From positions 5,835 to 19,061 of the forward strand of contig JABMDG010000047.1 in assembly GCA_015904045.1 (NCBI GenBank): a stretch of DNA of 13,227 nucleotides, written 5' to 3'. Position 1 is the first letter of the stretch; the number at the start of each line of letters is the position of its first letter. This document shows positions 1 through 6,826 of the stretch, piece after piece. A model generated the notes under the pieces. That model had not been told where the DNA came from and made no database searches. It saw only the letters and a list, made by a program, of their open reading frames with translations. This stretch comes from Nitrospira sp. GTDB lineage: Bacteria > Nitrospirota > Nitrospiria > Nitrospirales > Nitrospiraceae. Both the position numbers and the translations under genes were made by a program.

Positions 1-2
1 AC

Positions 3-914
3 GCCGTTAGCAGCGCGGCGATCATGGAGGTGCTGGAAGGAGGGCAGGCGGTCGAGCTGGCGGGGGTGATCGTTCGCGGCGATCTGAGCTTCGACCATCT
101 GTCCTTGCAGACGGCCAAGATGAAGCCGGGTTCTACCCCTGAACGACAGGAACCGCCGAATCAGCAAAGTGGGCAGGAATTGCGTCTCGTCCGGGGGGCG
201 CTGACGATCAGCGATTCGATAGTTTTGGGAGCGGTGCGTCATCGGTCTGCCCAAGGCACACTTCAGTTCGACGGACCGGTGGATTTTCATGGAACGACAT
301 TCACGGAAGGGGTGGACCTTTCGCGTGCGCGGTTTCAAGGCATCGTCGATCTATCCGGGGTGGTATTTCAAAAAGAGGTGTTCTTTGTTCAAGGGCAATT
401 TACACGGTTGCTGGCTTGCAGAGAGGCCAGGTTCGGGCCCCATACGAGATTCCATCGCGCCATGTTTCATGGCCCAGTCGATTGCACAGGTGCGCTGTTC
501 GATGGTCTGGCAGAGTTTCTCGAAGTGACATTTCAACAACAGGCTCTCTTGGAACGGGCGCGATTCGGATCGGGAACAGGGTTTTCAGGGAGCCGGTTCG
601 CGCAGCAGGTCAGTTTTCATGAAGCCATCTTCAGCCGTGACACGTTCTTTGGATTTGTCGTCTTTGAGGGGGCTGCTTCATTTGCAGGGGCGCAATTTTT
701 GGGGAAGGCGGACTTTTCCGATGCGGAGTTCAAGCAGCCGGACGATCTGGCCAAGGCGCGATTTGACCAGCCGGCATTCCTGGTGCGCACACAGCGGGCT
801 GTTCAAGATCAGCCCGACAAGGGGATGGACTCGCCGATCGGCCAATATGCCCTGACGGTGGGATTGCTATTCCTCGCGGCGATGCTCCTGGCCTATGCGC
901 TGAAGCAGAAATAG
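3..914 (+). CDS. pentapeptide-repeat-like membrane-anchored protein, 5' end outside the window
   Basis: The reading frame is open to the left edge, and the first ATG (24) has no convincing ribosome binding site, so the gene probably starts upstream; starting at 24 it is 296 residues. From about residue 80 to 245 (counted from that ATG) the protein is a run of degenerate repeats with Phe or Leu at a fixed spacing (for example VDFHGTTF, VDLSRARF, ADFSDAEF). This is the pattern of pentapeptide-repeat proteins that fold into a right-handed quadrilateral beta-helix. Residues about 272-292 (ALTVGLLFLAAMLLAYAL) form one hydrophobic helix followed by KQK, so the helix bundle is probably tethered to the membrane by its C-terminus. 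The repeats are too degenerate to indicate a ligand. It converges on the minus-strand caspase-like gene, with a 212-bp repeat element between them. The fold is fairly sure; the function is unknown. Confidence 0.72.
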   Translation, partial: AVSSAAIMEVLEGGQAVELAGVIVRGDLSFDHLSLQTAKMKPGSTPERQEPPNQQSGQELRLVRGALTISDSIVLGAVRHRSAQGTLQFDGPVDFHGTTFTEGVDLSRARFQGIVDLSGVVFQKEVFFVQGQFTRLLACREARFGPHTRFHRAMFHGPVDCTGALFDGLAEFLEVTFQQQALLERARFGSGTGFSGSRFAQQVSFHEAIFSRDTFFGFVVFEGAASFAGAQFLGKADFSDAEFKQPDDLAKARFDQPAFLVRTQRAVQDQPDKGMDSPIGQYALTVGLLFLAAMLLAYALKQK

Positions 915-930
915 CCTGGCATCACGGGTG

Positions 931-1142
931 AGCCCACATTATTCATGAGCGCTTCTACTGCAACCGCCGATACGCCGCTGCGACCAGCTTGGCCGCGAGC
1001 GTGGCGCGGCCAGCAGGCAGGCTCGCCCCTCGTGACCTCGACATACTGTTTCAAGTATGCCTCGGTCTCTCAGGGCTCCGCATGCCTGTCTCGCCTGGCA
1101 TCTTGGCGGTTTCGTCGCGAACCGTCATGAATAATGTGGGCT
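931..1142. mobile_element. MITE-like 212-bp element with 18-bp perfect terminal inverted repeats
   Basis: Bases 931-948 (AGCCCACATTATTCATGA) are the exact reverse complement of 1125-1142 (TCATGAATAATGTGGGCT). The interior is GC-rich and contains a short palindromic motif, CATACTGTTTCAAGTATG, at about 1040-1057. No transposase is encoded. A 61-codon open frame (945-1130) starts inside the left repeat and stops inside the right one, and it looks fortuitous. No clear target-site duplication is visible at the ends. It occupies most of the 326-bp gap between two convergent genes, so it could also serve as a bidirectional structured 3' end. The inverted repeats are directly seen; mobility is inferred. 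Confidence 0.7.
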
Positions 1143-1165
1143 AGAGAGACTTGCGAGTCCAGAGG

Positions 1166-1220
1166 TTGGGGGTACGTGTATTGTGCATTGCGAACCCAGG
1201 TCCAATTCTTGATGTGCGAA
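1166..1220. repeat. intergenic repeat, copy 1
   Basis: This AT-richer stretch (core GTATTGTGCATTGCGAA) aligns with 3898-3954, which has GTATTGTGTATTGCGAG, followed in both by an AATTC and a TGCGAA block at similar distance. It lies just beyond the stop codon of the minus-strand caspase-like gene, as the second copy lies just beyond the third paralogue. It is either an independent short interspersed repeat or 3' flank carried along with the gene duplication. Confidence 0.5.
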
Positions 1221-1240
1221 CTGTCATGATCTCATGGAGG

Positions 1241-2698
1241 TTAGGGTGTTTCTACGCCGGTCATGGAGGCTGGTTTGGAGAGCACAAGAGATGCAGCGGT
1301 GTCCTCTGGCTTAAGGAGGGGAAACGTTTGAGGGTGTTGGTCTGAGTTGAACTGTATTTTTGCCGCCCACGAAACTTTCTGGCGTACATAAGCACTCGTT
1401 TCGCCCAGTGTGACCGTGCCGTCTCGATTTGTGTCCGCGTCTCCTCGCAGTCCCTTCAAGAGATAGTAGGTAAATAGGCCGTGGCGATGTTGGTCGTCTT
1501 CCACTCCCTTCGTAAAGTCAGTACCTCCGATCAGCCCGACTACATTTCCGTTCCCCAGTTCCCAGCGGGGTGACGCGATCTTTCCCTTGGCATCCCCGCG
1601 AAGCCTGGACACCATGCCGTCGAACAGGAACACGGCCTGTTTGGCCTTGAGCCTGGCGAGGGCCGACTCGATATCTCTCAGCGGGTAGAGCCGTGCCGTT
1701 GCGGCGAGGCTTCCGTCGTAGGGAGCCAGGAACACGGCGCCGGTTGGCGTGACCAATGCCTGTCCGGAAAAATAGATGATTACGGCAGCGTTCTCAGCCA
1801 TATGAAGCGGGAGCCAGTCGAACAACACGTCGTCGATGTCGGTATGGAGCGCCTTCGAGTTTTGCAGCAGTTTGACGTTGGAAGGGGGGAGGCCGCCGAG
1901 CGATTGGAAGTAGTTGGCCACCGTCTCCGCATCCATCGCCGCATAGCGGCGGGGCGTGAGCTTGGGATCGCGATAGGCACCGACTCCGATCGAGACCAGG
2001 TAGACGTGGGACTGTTGAAAGCCTGGCCTTCGGGTGGGAATCTGGTCCACATCGTCTGCTCCGGCGCCTGCCGGCTGAATCGTCAGTGAAAGCGTTTGGG
2101 GCGGCGCGACGGCTCCTCCCGATTCGGTGACGGCCACGCGAATCTCGGCCTGTTGCGGCCTGGTTGTCGGAGGCAGGGTTGCTATGAACTCCAGGGATTT
2201 CGTTTGCCCCGGTTGCAGCGGCGGGATCGACAAGGTTGTCGCGGGGAATTGCCCGATGATCAACGGTGTGCCCGTCAGTGTGGCCGAGGCATTCTGAATC
2301 GGATTCATGCCGGTGTTGATGATGTCCACCCGCACGCGCACATGCTCGCCGCCTTCCAAAATCAAGTTGCCGTTCTCGTCGAGCAGCAGGGCTTTGAACT
2401 GAAGTTTCGAGGTCGAGAGCGTTTCCGTCGGCGAGGAAGGGGAACTCTTGGATGAAAGGACCGGTGGATCGGATGGGAAGGCCTGGGCTGCTGGAGGAGA
2501 GGGGGGCGGTTCTCCGAGTGCGACTCTCGTGTCCCGGAAGGTTTTCGACGCGAACTCAATGACCGTATCGCGAAGGAAAGGATCGATGATGTAATCACAA
2601 TTTTTGGCGAGTTGTTCGAGTCGCAGCCGCTCACGACGGGAGACTTTGATTTCGGTTTCCCGCAGTAAGACGCCGGCCTTGTCATAGACCCGCGCCAT
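1241..2698 (-). CDS. CARDB-like plus catalytically degenerate caspase-like (peptidase C14) protein, N-terminally truncated
   Basis: The 485-residue product has three parts. Residues 1-62 match the end of the N-terminal domain of the paralogue at 3974-5032 (shared RETE, RLRLE, KNCDYIIDPF). Residues 63-97 are a Pro/Ser linker and about 98-208 form a CARDB-like beta-sandwich. Residues 230-465 form a caspase p20-like domain, recognisable from VYLVSIGVGAYRDPKL, the DAETVANYF helix, the IIYFSG strand, FLAPYDGS and a C-terminal QHPQTFPLL. The usual catalytic His of the SGHG motif is Gln (SGQ, 311-313), and the usual DAC cysteine is replaced in FLFDGMVSR (Met362), so proteolytic activity is doubtful. 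Residues 422-433 (DTNRDGTVTLGE) form a good EF-hand loop. Unlike its paralogues it has no signal peptide: homology to the N-terminal domain continues upstream in another frame with a deletion, so the 5' end is damaged. The ATG at 2698 is the only plausible start, with a weak ribosome binding site. It may be a dying gene or a cytoplasmic scaffold. Confidence 0.78.
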   Translation of the reverse strand: MARVYDKAGVLLRETEIKVSRRERLRLEQLAKNCDYIIDPFLRDTVIEFASKTFRDTRVALGEPPPSPPAAQAFPSDPPVLSSKSSPSSPTETLSTSKLQFKALLLDENGNLILEGGEHVRVRVDIINTGMNPIQNASATLTGTPLIIGQFPATTLSIPPLQPGQTKSLEFIATLPPTTRPQQAEIRVAVTESGGAVAPPQTLSLTIQPAGAGADDVDQIPTRRPGFQQSHVYLVSIGVGAYRDPKLTPRRYAAMDAETVANYFQSLGGLPPSNVKLLQNSKALHTDIDDVLFDWLPLHMAENAAVIIYFSGQALVTPTGAVFLAPYDGSLAATARLYPLRDIESALARLKAKQAVFLFDGMVSRLRGDAKGKIASPRWELGNGNVVGLIGGTDFTKGVEDDQHRHGLFTYYLLKGLRGDADTNRDGTVTLGETSAYVRQKVSWAAKIQFNSDQHPQTFPLLKPEDTAASLVLSKPASMTGVETP

Positions 2699-2853
2699 CG
2701 CTCCAGCATCCTGGCCTTGTCGAGGTCACGATGACTTCCCATTCCGGTTGAATTGTCCCTTCGGGTGCTTCATGCCATCGTGCTTAAGACTGCTATCTCT
2801 CGGTCGTGTGAGGAGGGCACGTGTGGTGGGCTTCCTCGGTCTTGGCCTGGCTC

Positions 2854-3033
2854 CTATTTGTCCCGTCTCAGTCCAATCACCAATCCGCTAATGCCGACGA
2901 CTCCGCCCAGGAGCACGAAAAAAGATTTGGTGTTTGGCAGCGAGGAGTCTGTTTGGGGCGGCCAGTCGAGGCCTAGGCCTAGGGCGATCAGAGCGATCCC
3001 AAGACCAAGAAGCAGTTTCCAGCGCAGGGCCAT
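2854..3033 (-). CDS. small two-helix membrane protein (59 aa)
   Basis: A short minus-strand frame runs from ATG (complement of 3031-3033) to TAG (complement of 2854-2856). The product begins MALRWKLLLGLGIALIALGLG and ends VIGLRRDK. It has a first hydrophobic helix at about residues 7-22, a short polar loop (DWPPQTDSSLPNTK), and a second hydrophobic, glycine-rich helix at about 38-55, flanked by basic residues. An AGGAGG sequence lies upstream, about 13 bases from this ATG, which is slightly long. The membrane-protein composition and positive-inside pattern argue that it is a real gene. It sits between two paralogues of the caspase/CARDB family and could be co-transcribed with them. The family is not recognised; no function is proposed. 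Confidence 0.6.
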   Translation of the reverse strand: MALRWKLLLGLGIALIALGLGLDWPPQTDSSLPNTKSFFVLLGGVVGISGLVIGLRRDK

Positions 3034-3132
3034 GCCGCATAGTACTCCTCCTCGATAGGCTCGTCGACCGGCGATAGAACGGAGCGGACGCCGTTACTCG
3101 GTCGTGGGCTGGGTAGATGTTAAGGTGGCGGA

Positions 3133-3789
3133 TCAGCGCGTTTCGGCGCCGGTCAGCGCGGCGAGTCTGGATAAGACGAGCATGGAGACTACGTAGGTCT
3201 GGGGTTGGTGAAAATCCGAGACTGCAGCCGGAATCTGGTCCGCGTCGTCGGCTCCGGCGCCAGCCGGCTGAATGATGAACAGCAGCGTCTGAGGCCGTGC
3301 AGCGGCTCCCCCTGATTCGGTGACGGACACACGGATCTCGACCTGTTGCGGTTGAAAGCTTGAGGGCAAGGTTGCCACGAATTCCAGCGACTTGGTTTCT
3401 CCCGGCTGCAGCGGTGGAATTGTCAGGGTTGTCGACGGGAATTGTCCGATGACCGACGGCGTGCCGGTGAGGGAAACTGAGGCCTTCTGAATCGGGGTCG
3501 GCCCGGTATTGACGACATCCACGCGCACCCGAACCTCTTCGCCACTCTCCAGAAACAAATTGCCGTTCCCGTCGAGCAACAGGGCTTTGAAGCGAAGTTT
3601 CGACAGCGACGCAGAGGTGGTTTTGGAAGGAGATGACTCGAGGGTGACCGTAGAGGGCAGTGCTTCTCCCTTGGGAGGAACTCCCAGGTGCCAGGCGCAC
3701 CCGGGGCTTAGCAGGACGGTACATCCGGCCAGGATCAGATGTGCGGCGGAGAATGATCGGATTGAAGGTGTCTTACTGTAAGGGGTCAC
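3133..3789 (-). CDS. lipoprotein-like CARDB-domain protein, internally deleted paralogue
   Basis: The 218-residue product starts at GTG 3789 with a basic n-region and a hydrophobic stretch containing a canonical lipobox LAGC (Cys23) and a second candidate Cys31. It is therefore probably an exported lipoprotein. After a 25-residue spacer it passes directly into the CARDB-like sandwich (about 64-175, from LRFKALLLDGNGN to FIIQPAGAG). The roughly 150-residue N-terminal domain of the paralogue at 3974-5032 is absent. The C-terminus reads QTYVVSM then LVLSRLAALTGAETR. The first piece matches the first strand of the caspase-like domain in the gene at 1241-2698 and the second matches that protein's last residues, so the domain body has been removed in frame. 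Its upstream flank is homologous to that of the third paralogue. CARDB-like domains are usually adhesion or protein-interaction modules; the exact role is unknown. Confidence 0.72.
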   Translation of the reverse strand: MTPYSKTPSIRSFSAAHLILAGCTVLLSPGCAWHLGVPPKGEALPSTVTLESSPSKTTSASLSKLRFKALLLDGNGNLFLESGEEVRVRVDVVNTGPTPIQKASVSLTGTPSVIGQFPSTTLTIPPLQPGETKSLEFVATLPSSFQPQQVEIRVSVTESGGAAARPQTLLFIIQPAGAGADDADQIPAAVSDFHQPQTYVVSMLVLSRLAALTGAETR

Positions 3790-3862
3790 GACCGAACCTG
3801 TTGCGACAGTTTTACGCCACCGTACTGGACGTATAGGGCGAAAGCAACTGGCTATCCACTGG
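3790..3862. repeat. duplicated 5' flank of the lipoprotein paralogues, copy 1
   Basis: Upstream of the second paralogue, the blocks GCCACCGTACTGGA (3816-3829) and GGGCGAAAGCAAC (3836-3848) recur at 5056-5069 and 5076-5088 upstream of the third paralogue, with the same spacing. This shows that the 5' region was copied together with the gene. It may carry a shared promoter, but no clear -10/-35 pair was found. Confidence 0.6.
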
Positions 3863-3883
3863 ACAACCTGACGAACAAGGAAG

Positions 3884-3907
3884 TTAGGGGTCGAAAATTA
3901 GGGGTCG
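3884..3907. repeat. short direct repeat TTAGGGGTCG x2
   Basis: TTAGGGGTCG occurs at 3884-3893 and again at 3898-3907, separated by AAAA. The second copy forms the left edge of the intergenic repeat at 3898-3954. Such GGGGTCG motifs are sometimes seen at the edges of REP-type elements; here only the repeat itself is evident. Confidence 0.5.
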
Positions 3908-3954
3908 GATTGTATTGTGTATTGCGAGAGCCGGTTGAATTCGTGACTTGCGAA
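3898..3954. repeat. intergenic repeat, copy 2
   Basis: This is the second copy of the element at 1166-1220, with core GTATTGTGTATTGCGAG followed by GAATTC and CTTGCGAA. It lies in the 184-bp gap between the second and third paralogues, about 20 bases beyond the stop of the third. Confidence 0.5.
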
Positions 3955-3973
3955 TCGCCAGGAATCGCACGGG

Positions 3974-5032
3974 TCAGCGCATTTCGGCACCGGCCGATTG
4001 AATCGTAAGAGACAGTGTCTGGGGTGGTGCGGCGGCTCCCCCCGACTCGGTGACCGTAACAAGGATCTCGGCGTGCAGCGGCTGAATGGTCACGGGCAAG
4101 GTGGCGATGAATTCAATGGTTTTTGTCTGGCCTGGCAGCAGCGTGGGAATCCTCAAACTGGTCGTGGGAAATTGTTCGATGACCGCCGGAGTGCCGGTGA
4201 GCGAGGCCAACGCGTGCTCAACCGGGCTTGTCCCGATATTGACGACATCCACGCGGACCCGGACATGCTCACCACCCTCAAACCTCAGATTGCTGTTCTC
4301 GTCGAGCAGCAGGGCTTTGAAGCGAAGCGTCGACGGCGACGCGGACGCGGTTGAGGAGGGGCCGCCTGTGGAAGGCGAACTCGGTGAACCGGGAGGGGAT
4401 TCAGCGACCGGAGTCGAAGCGGATGGTGCTCCAAGCGCGACTCTGGTATCCATGAAGAGCTTGTAAGCCAATTCAACGGCTGTATTCTCAATGAACGGGT
4501 CGATGATGTAATCGCAGTTCTTGCCGACCCGCTCCAGCCGAAGCCGTTCCTGCCGGACGACCTTGAACTCCGTTTCCCGGAGCAGGGTGCCGGTCTTGTC
4601 ATGCATCCGCGCGAACGCATTCATCCGCAGGGTAGCGGGAGCCCGATCGTACAGCGCATCCTTATCGAGGTCGAAGAACCAATCGCGGATGTCGATCTTG
4701 ATCACATGATCTGGTGCGATGCTCTTGCCGGCGGCGTCGTCGGAGATCACTGTCTTGAACGTCCGGCGCGCCCCTTCATGCAGCGCCGCCTCGATCTGAT
4801 GACCGATCGGGATTTCTTCCGGCTGTCCGCAGGAGTCTGTGTAATGAAACGTGTGCGGCGTGATGGACGGAGAGAGTTCGAGCTTGACGGTATAGGGCAG
4901 CGGCTCTCCCATGGGAGGGAATTCCAGGTGCCGGGCGCATCCGGCACCCAGTAGGACTGCATATCCGGCCAGGGTCAGGGATGCGGCGGAGAATGGTCGG
5001 CGTGAAGATGTCTTGCTGGAAAGAGTCACCAC
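3974..5032 (-). CDS. exported CARDB-domain protein with N-terminal domain, caspase-like domain lost
   Basis: Starting at the tandem GTGs (5032 or 5029) the product is 352 or 351 residues. This start was chosen because it aligns with the GTG start of the second paralogue and gives a signal peptide of normal length. The frame is open further upstream (ATG at 5074, 5194 and 5218), but those starts would bury the signal 46 to 94 residues inside. The signal ends at LGAGC (Cys32); the canonical lipobox position of the paralogue (LAGC) here reads LAGY. Residues about 45-200 form an N-terminal domain of unrecognised family (HYTDSCGQPEEIPIGHQIE, DHVIKIDIRDWFFDLDKD, KNCDYIIDPF). A Pro/Ser linker follows (about 203-235), then a CARDB-like sandwich (about 236-345). 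The protein ends LTIQSAGAEMR, where the paralogue at 1241 continues into its caspase-like domain. The last bases match the 3' end of the second paralogue, so a deletion fused the sandwich to the tail. Confidence 0.72.
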   Translation of the reverse strand: MVTLSSKTSSRRPFSAASLTLAGYAVLLGAGCARHLEFPPMGEPLPYTVKLELSPSITPHTFHYTDSCGQPEEIPIGHQIEAALHEGARRTFKTVISDDAAGKSIAPDHVIKIDIRDWFFDLDKDALYDRAPATLRMNAFARMHDKTGTLLRETEFKVVRQERLRLERVGKNCDYIIDPFIENTAVELAYKLFMDTRVALGAPSASTPVAESPPGSPSSPSTGGPSSTASASPSTLRFKALLLDENSNLRFEGGEHVRVRVDVVNIGTSPVEHALASLTGTPAVIEQFPTTSLRIPTLLPGQTKTIEFIATLPVTIQPLHAEILVTVTESGGAAAPPQTLSLTIQSAGAEMR

Positions 5033-5100
5033 TGAGCCTATTGAAGCAGTTTCGCGCCACCGTACTGGAAACATGGGGCGAAAGCAACCGGCGATCCGTT
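5033..5100. repeat. duplicated 5' flank of the lipoprotein paralogues, copy 2
   Basis: This is the second copy of the flank at 3790-3862, with GCCACCGTACTGGA at 5056-5069 and GGGCGAAAGCAAC at 5076-5088. It is part of the 276-bp divergent gap between the third paralogue and the protease gene. Confidence 0.55.
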
Positions 5101-5153
5101 GAATAGCGCCGCGTACAGGCCGGTGCGGGCCAAATTTTCTAGACTTTTCCTCT

Positions 5154-5183
5154 TTGAAGCCCAAGGAAAGATTAGTGTAAGAT
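5154..5183 (+). promoter_or_regulatory. candidate sigma-70 promoter of the htrA-tatC operon
   Basis: TTGAAG (5154-5159) and TAAGAT (5178-5183) are separated by 18 bases, each matching the consensus at 4 of 6 positions. They lie in an AT-richer patch about 125 bases upstream of the protease start. This is the best pair seen in the divergent gap but is a weak prediction. No hairpin or known operator is evident between it and the gene. Confidence 0.3.
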
Positions 5184-5308
5184 GATGCGTTCATGGCGTA
5201 CTGGCTTCGTAGGACCATGCAGTATCCGATTCGGAGACGAAGCCGGGAGTCAGGGTAGCGCTGTGTCTTGGGGGCTAGATGAGATCAATCTTCTGGAGGA
5301 TTACTTCT

Positions 5309-6820
5309 ATGGTGTATCGACGTCAGCCCATGACCGTATGGTCAATTGGCGGTGGATTGCTGTTGGGGTTCTGTGCCCTTGTCGGCCTTGAGGGTGGGGT
5401 GTCCGCCTCAGCCGCCGGGGTTCCGCCGGCGTTCGCTCAGGGCTTTTCCGAGATCGTCAAGAAAACGACGCCCGCAGTTGTCAATATCGCCGTGACCGGC
5501 GGAGGGGAGGGGGGGCGCCGCCGCGGGGGGCTGCCTCCTGGTCCTTTCGGAAAGCCGCCCGGTGAGGAACCGGGTGGAGAAGAATTGCCGACGCCACCGC
5601 CGATGCCCCCTGCGCCGCCTTCGCCGCATGGCCGGCCTGAGCAGAGTGCTGGTTCAGGTGTCGTGGTCGATCCGAACGGCTATATCGTCACGAACAATCA
5701 CGTCGTCGAAGGCGCAAGCCAGATCACGGTGACCTTGAACGACCGGCGCGAGTTTTCCGCCAAGATCATCGGCACCGATCCGAAAACCGATTTGGCCGTC
5801 ATCAAGATCGAGGCCAAGGATCTGCCGTCACTCAAGTGGGCGGAGTATGAAAAATTACAGGTGGGCGATCTCGTCCTGGCCGTGGGCAGCCCCTTCGGGT
5901 TGAGTTCCACGGTGACGCTCGGCATCATCAGCGCCCTGGGGCGTGGTAATGTCGGCATCGCCGACTATGAAGACTTCATTCAGACTGATGCCGCCATCAA
6001 TCCCGGCAATTCCGGCGGGGCGCTCGTAAACATGAACGGCGATCTGATCGGAATCAACACGGCTATCTTTTCGAGGACAGGCGGCTCTGAAGGCGTCGGC
6101 TTCGCGATCCCGAGCAGTATTGCGCTCGACATCGTCGAGAGTCTGCAACGGACGGGGAAAGTCGTGCGTGGCTGGATGGGAGTCGCCATCCAGGAAATTA
6201 CACCGGCGTTGGCCAAGTCGTTCAAGCTGCCGGAACATCGGAAAGGCGTGCTGATCAGCGACGTCAATGAAAACGGCCCGTCGCATGCCGCCGGGGTCAA
6301 GCGAGGCGATGTCGTGGTGGCGTTCAACGGAAAAGATATTCAGAGCGTCAGTCAGCTTCGCAACCTCGTGGCGCGGACTATGGTCGGGAAAGACGCGCTG
6401 GTCAAAGTGCTCCGCGACGGAAAGGAACAGACAATCGCCGTCAAGGTTGCCGAACGCCCGACGGATGAGATGCTGGCGAAGAAAGAACCGGCACCGCCCA
6501 AAGAGCCGAGCGAAACGATCAAGCCGCCGGACAATGTTCTGGCGTCCCTTCGCGTTCAGGCGTTAGATAATGCGTTGATGAGCCAATTGAACATATCCGC
6601 GAAGACGACGGGGGTGGTGGTCGTCTCGGTGGAAGGGGGCGGACAGGCGGAAGCCGCGGGGTTGCAGCGCGGCGACGTGATTCAGGAAGTAAACCACGAA
6701 ACGATCAAGACGCTGGACGAGTATCAGAAGGCTGTCAGCAAGATTAAGAAAGATGAATTGGCAGTCTTGCTGGTCAATCGGCAGGGCAACAGTCTGTTCG
6801 TGGCTGTGAATCCCAAGTGA
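5309..6820 (+). CDS. HtrA/DegP-type periplasmic serine protease with two PDZ domains
   Basis: This is a trypsin-like envelope protease/chaperone that degrades or refolds damaged exported proteins. The start at ATG 5309 is preferred over 5279 because TGGAGGA lies 8-9 bases before it; the product is then 503 residues. Residues 1-36 form a signal peptide or membrane anchor with an Arg-Arg pair at 4-5. A Gly/Pro-rich segment (about 63-112) precedes the protease domain. The catalytic triad is His131 (TNNHVVEGA), Asp161 (DPKTDLAVIKI) and Ser235 (NPGNSGGALVN). PDZ1 is at about 287-380, including GVLISDVNENGPSHAAGVKRGDVVVAFNG in pieces; a Lys/Pro linker runs from 384 to 408. PDZ2 is at about 412-500 (GQAEAAGLQRGDVIQEVN). 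Length and order match the DegP/DegQ family. It stops 6 bases before tatC, so the two are almost certainly co-transcribed. The exact subtype (DegP, DegQ or MucD) cannot be fixed from sequence alone. Confidence 0.95.
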   Translation: MVYRRQPMTVWSIGGGLLLGFCALVGLEGGVSASAAGVPPAFAQGFSEIVKKTTPAVVNIAVTGGGEGGRRRGGLPPGPFGKPPGEEPGGEELPTPPPMPPAPPSPHGRPEQSAGSGVVVDPNGYIVTNNHVVEGASQITVTLNDRREFSAKIIGTDPKTDLAVIKIEAKDLPSLKWAEYEKLQVGDLVLAVGSPFGLSSTVTLGIISALGRGNVGIADYEDFIQTDAAINPGNSGGALVNMNGDLIGINTAIFSRTGGSEGVGFAIPSSIALDIVESLQRTGKVVRGWMGVAIQEITPALAKSFKLPEHRKGVLISDVNENGPSHAAGVKRGDVVVAFNGKDIQSVSQLRNLVARTMVGKDALVKVLRDGKEQTIAVKVAERPTDEMLAKKEPAPPKEPSETIKPPDNVLASLRVQALDNALMSQLNISAKTTGVVVVSVEGGGQAEAAGLQRGDVIQEVNHETIKTLDEYQKAVSKIKKDELAVLLVNRQGNSLFVAVNPK

Positions 6821-6826
6821 GGGGTT

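Noticed and set aside
945..1130. 61-codon plus-strand open frame between the first two genes
   Set aside because: It begins and ends inside the terminal inverted repeats of the 931-1142 element, has low-complexity composition and no ribosome binding site.
2888..3724. Long minus-strand open frame of 278 codons
   Set aside because: It overlaps the real small membrane gene and the CARDB lipoprotein gene in another frame, and its product is Arg/Ser-rich in the way of GC-rich shadow frames.
5279..5308. Upstream ATG start for the protease
   Set aside because: The ATG at 5309 has a well-placed GGAGG and a normal signal-peptide length; the upstream ATG has no such site.
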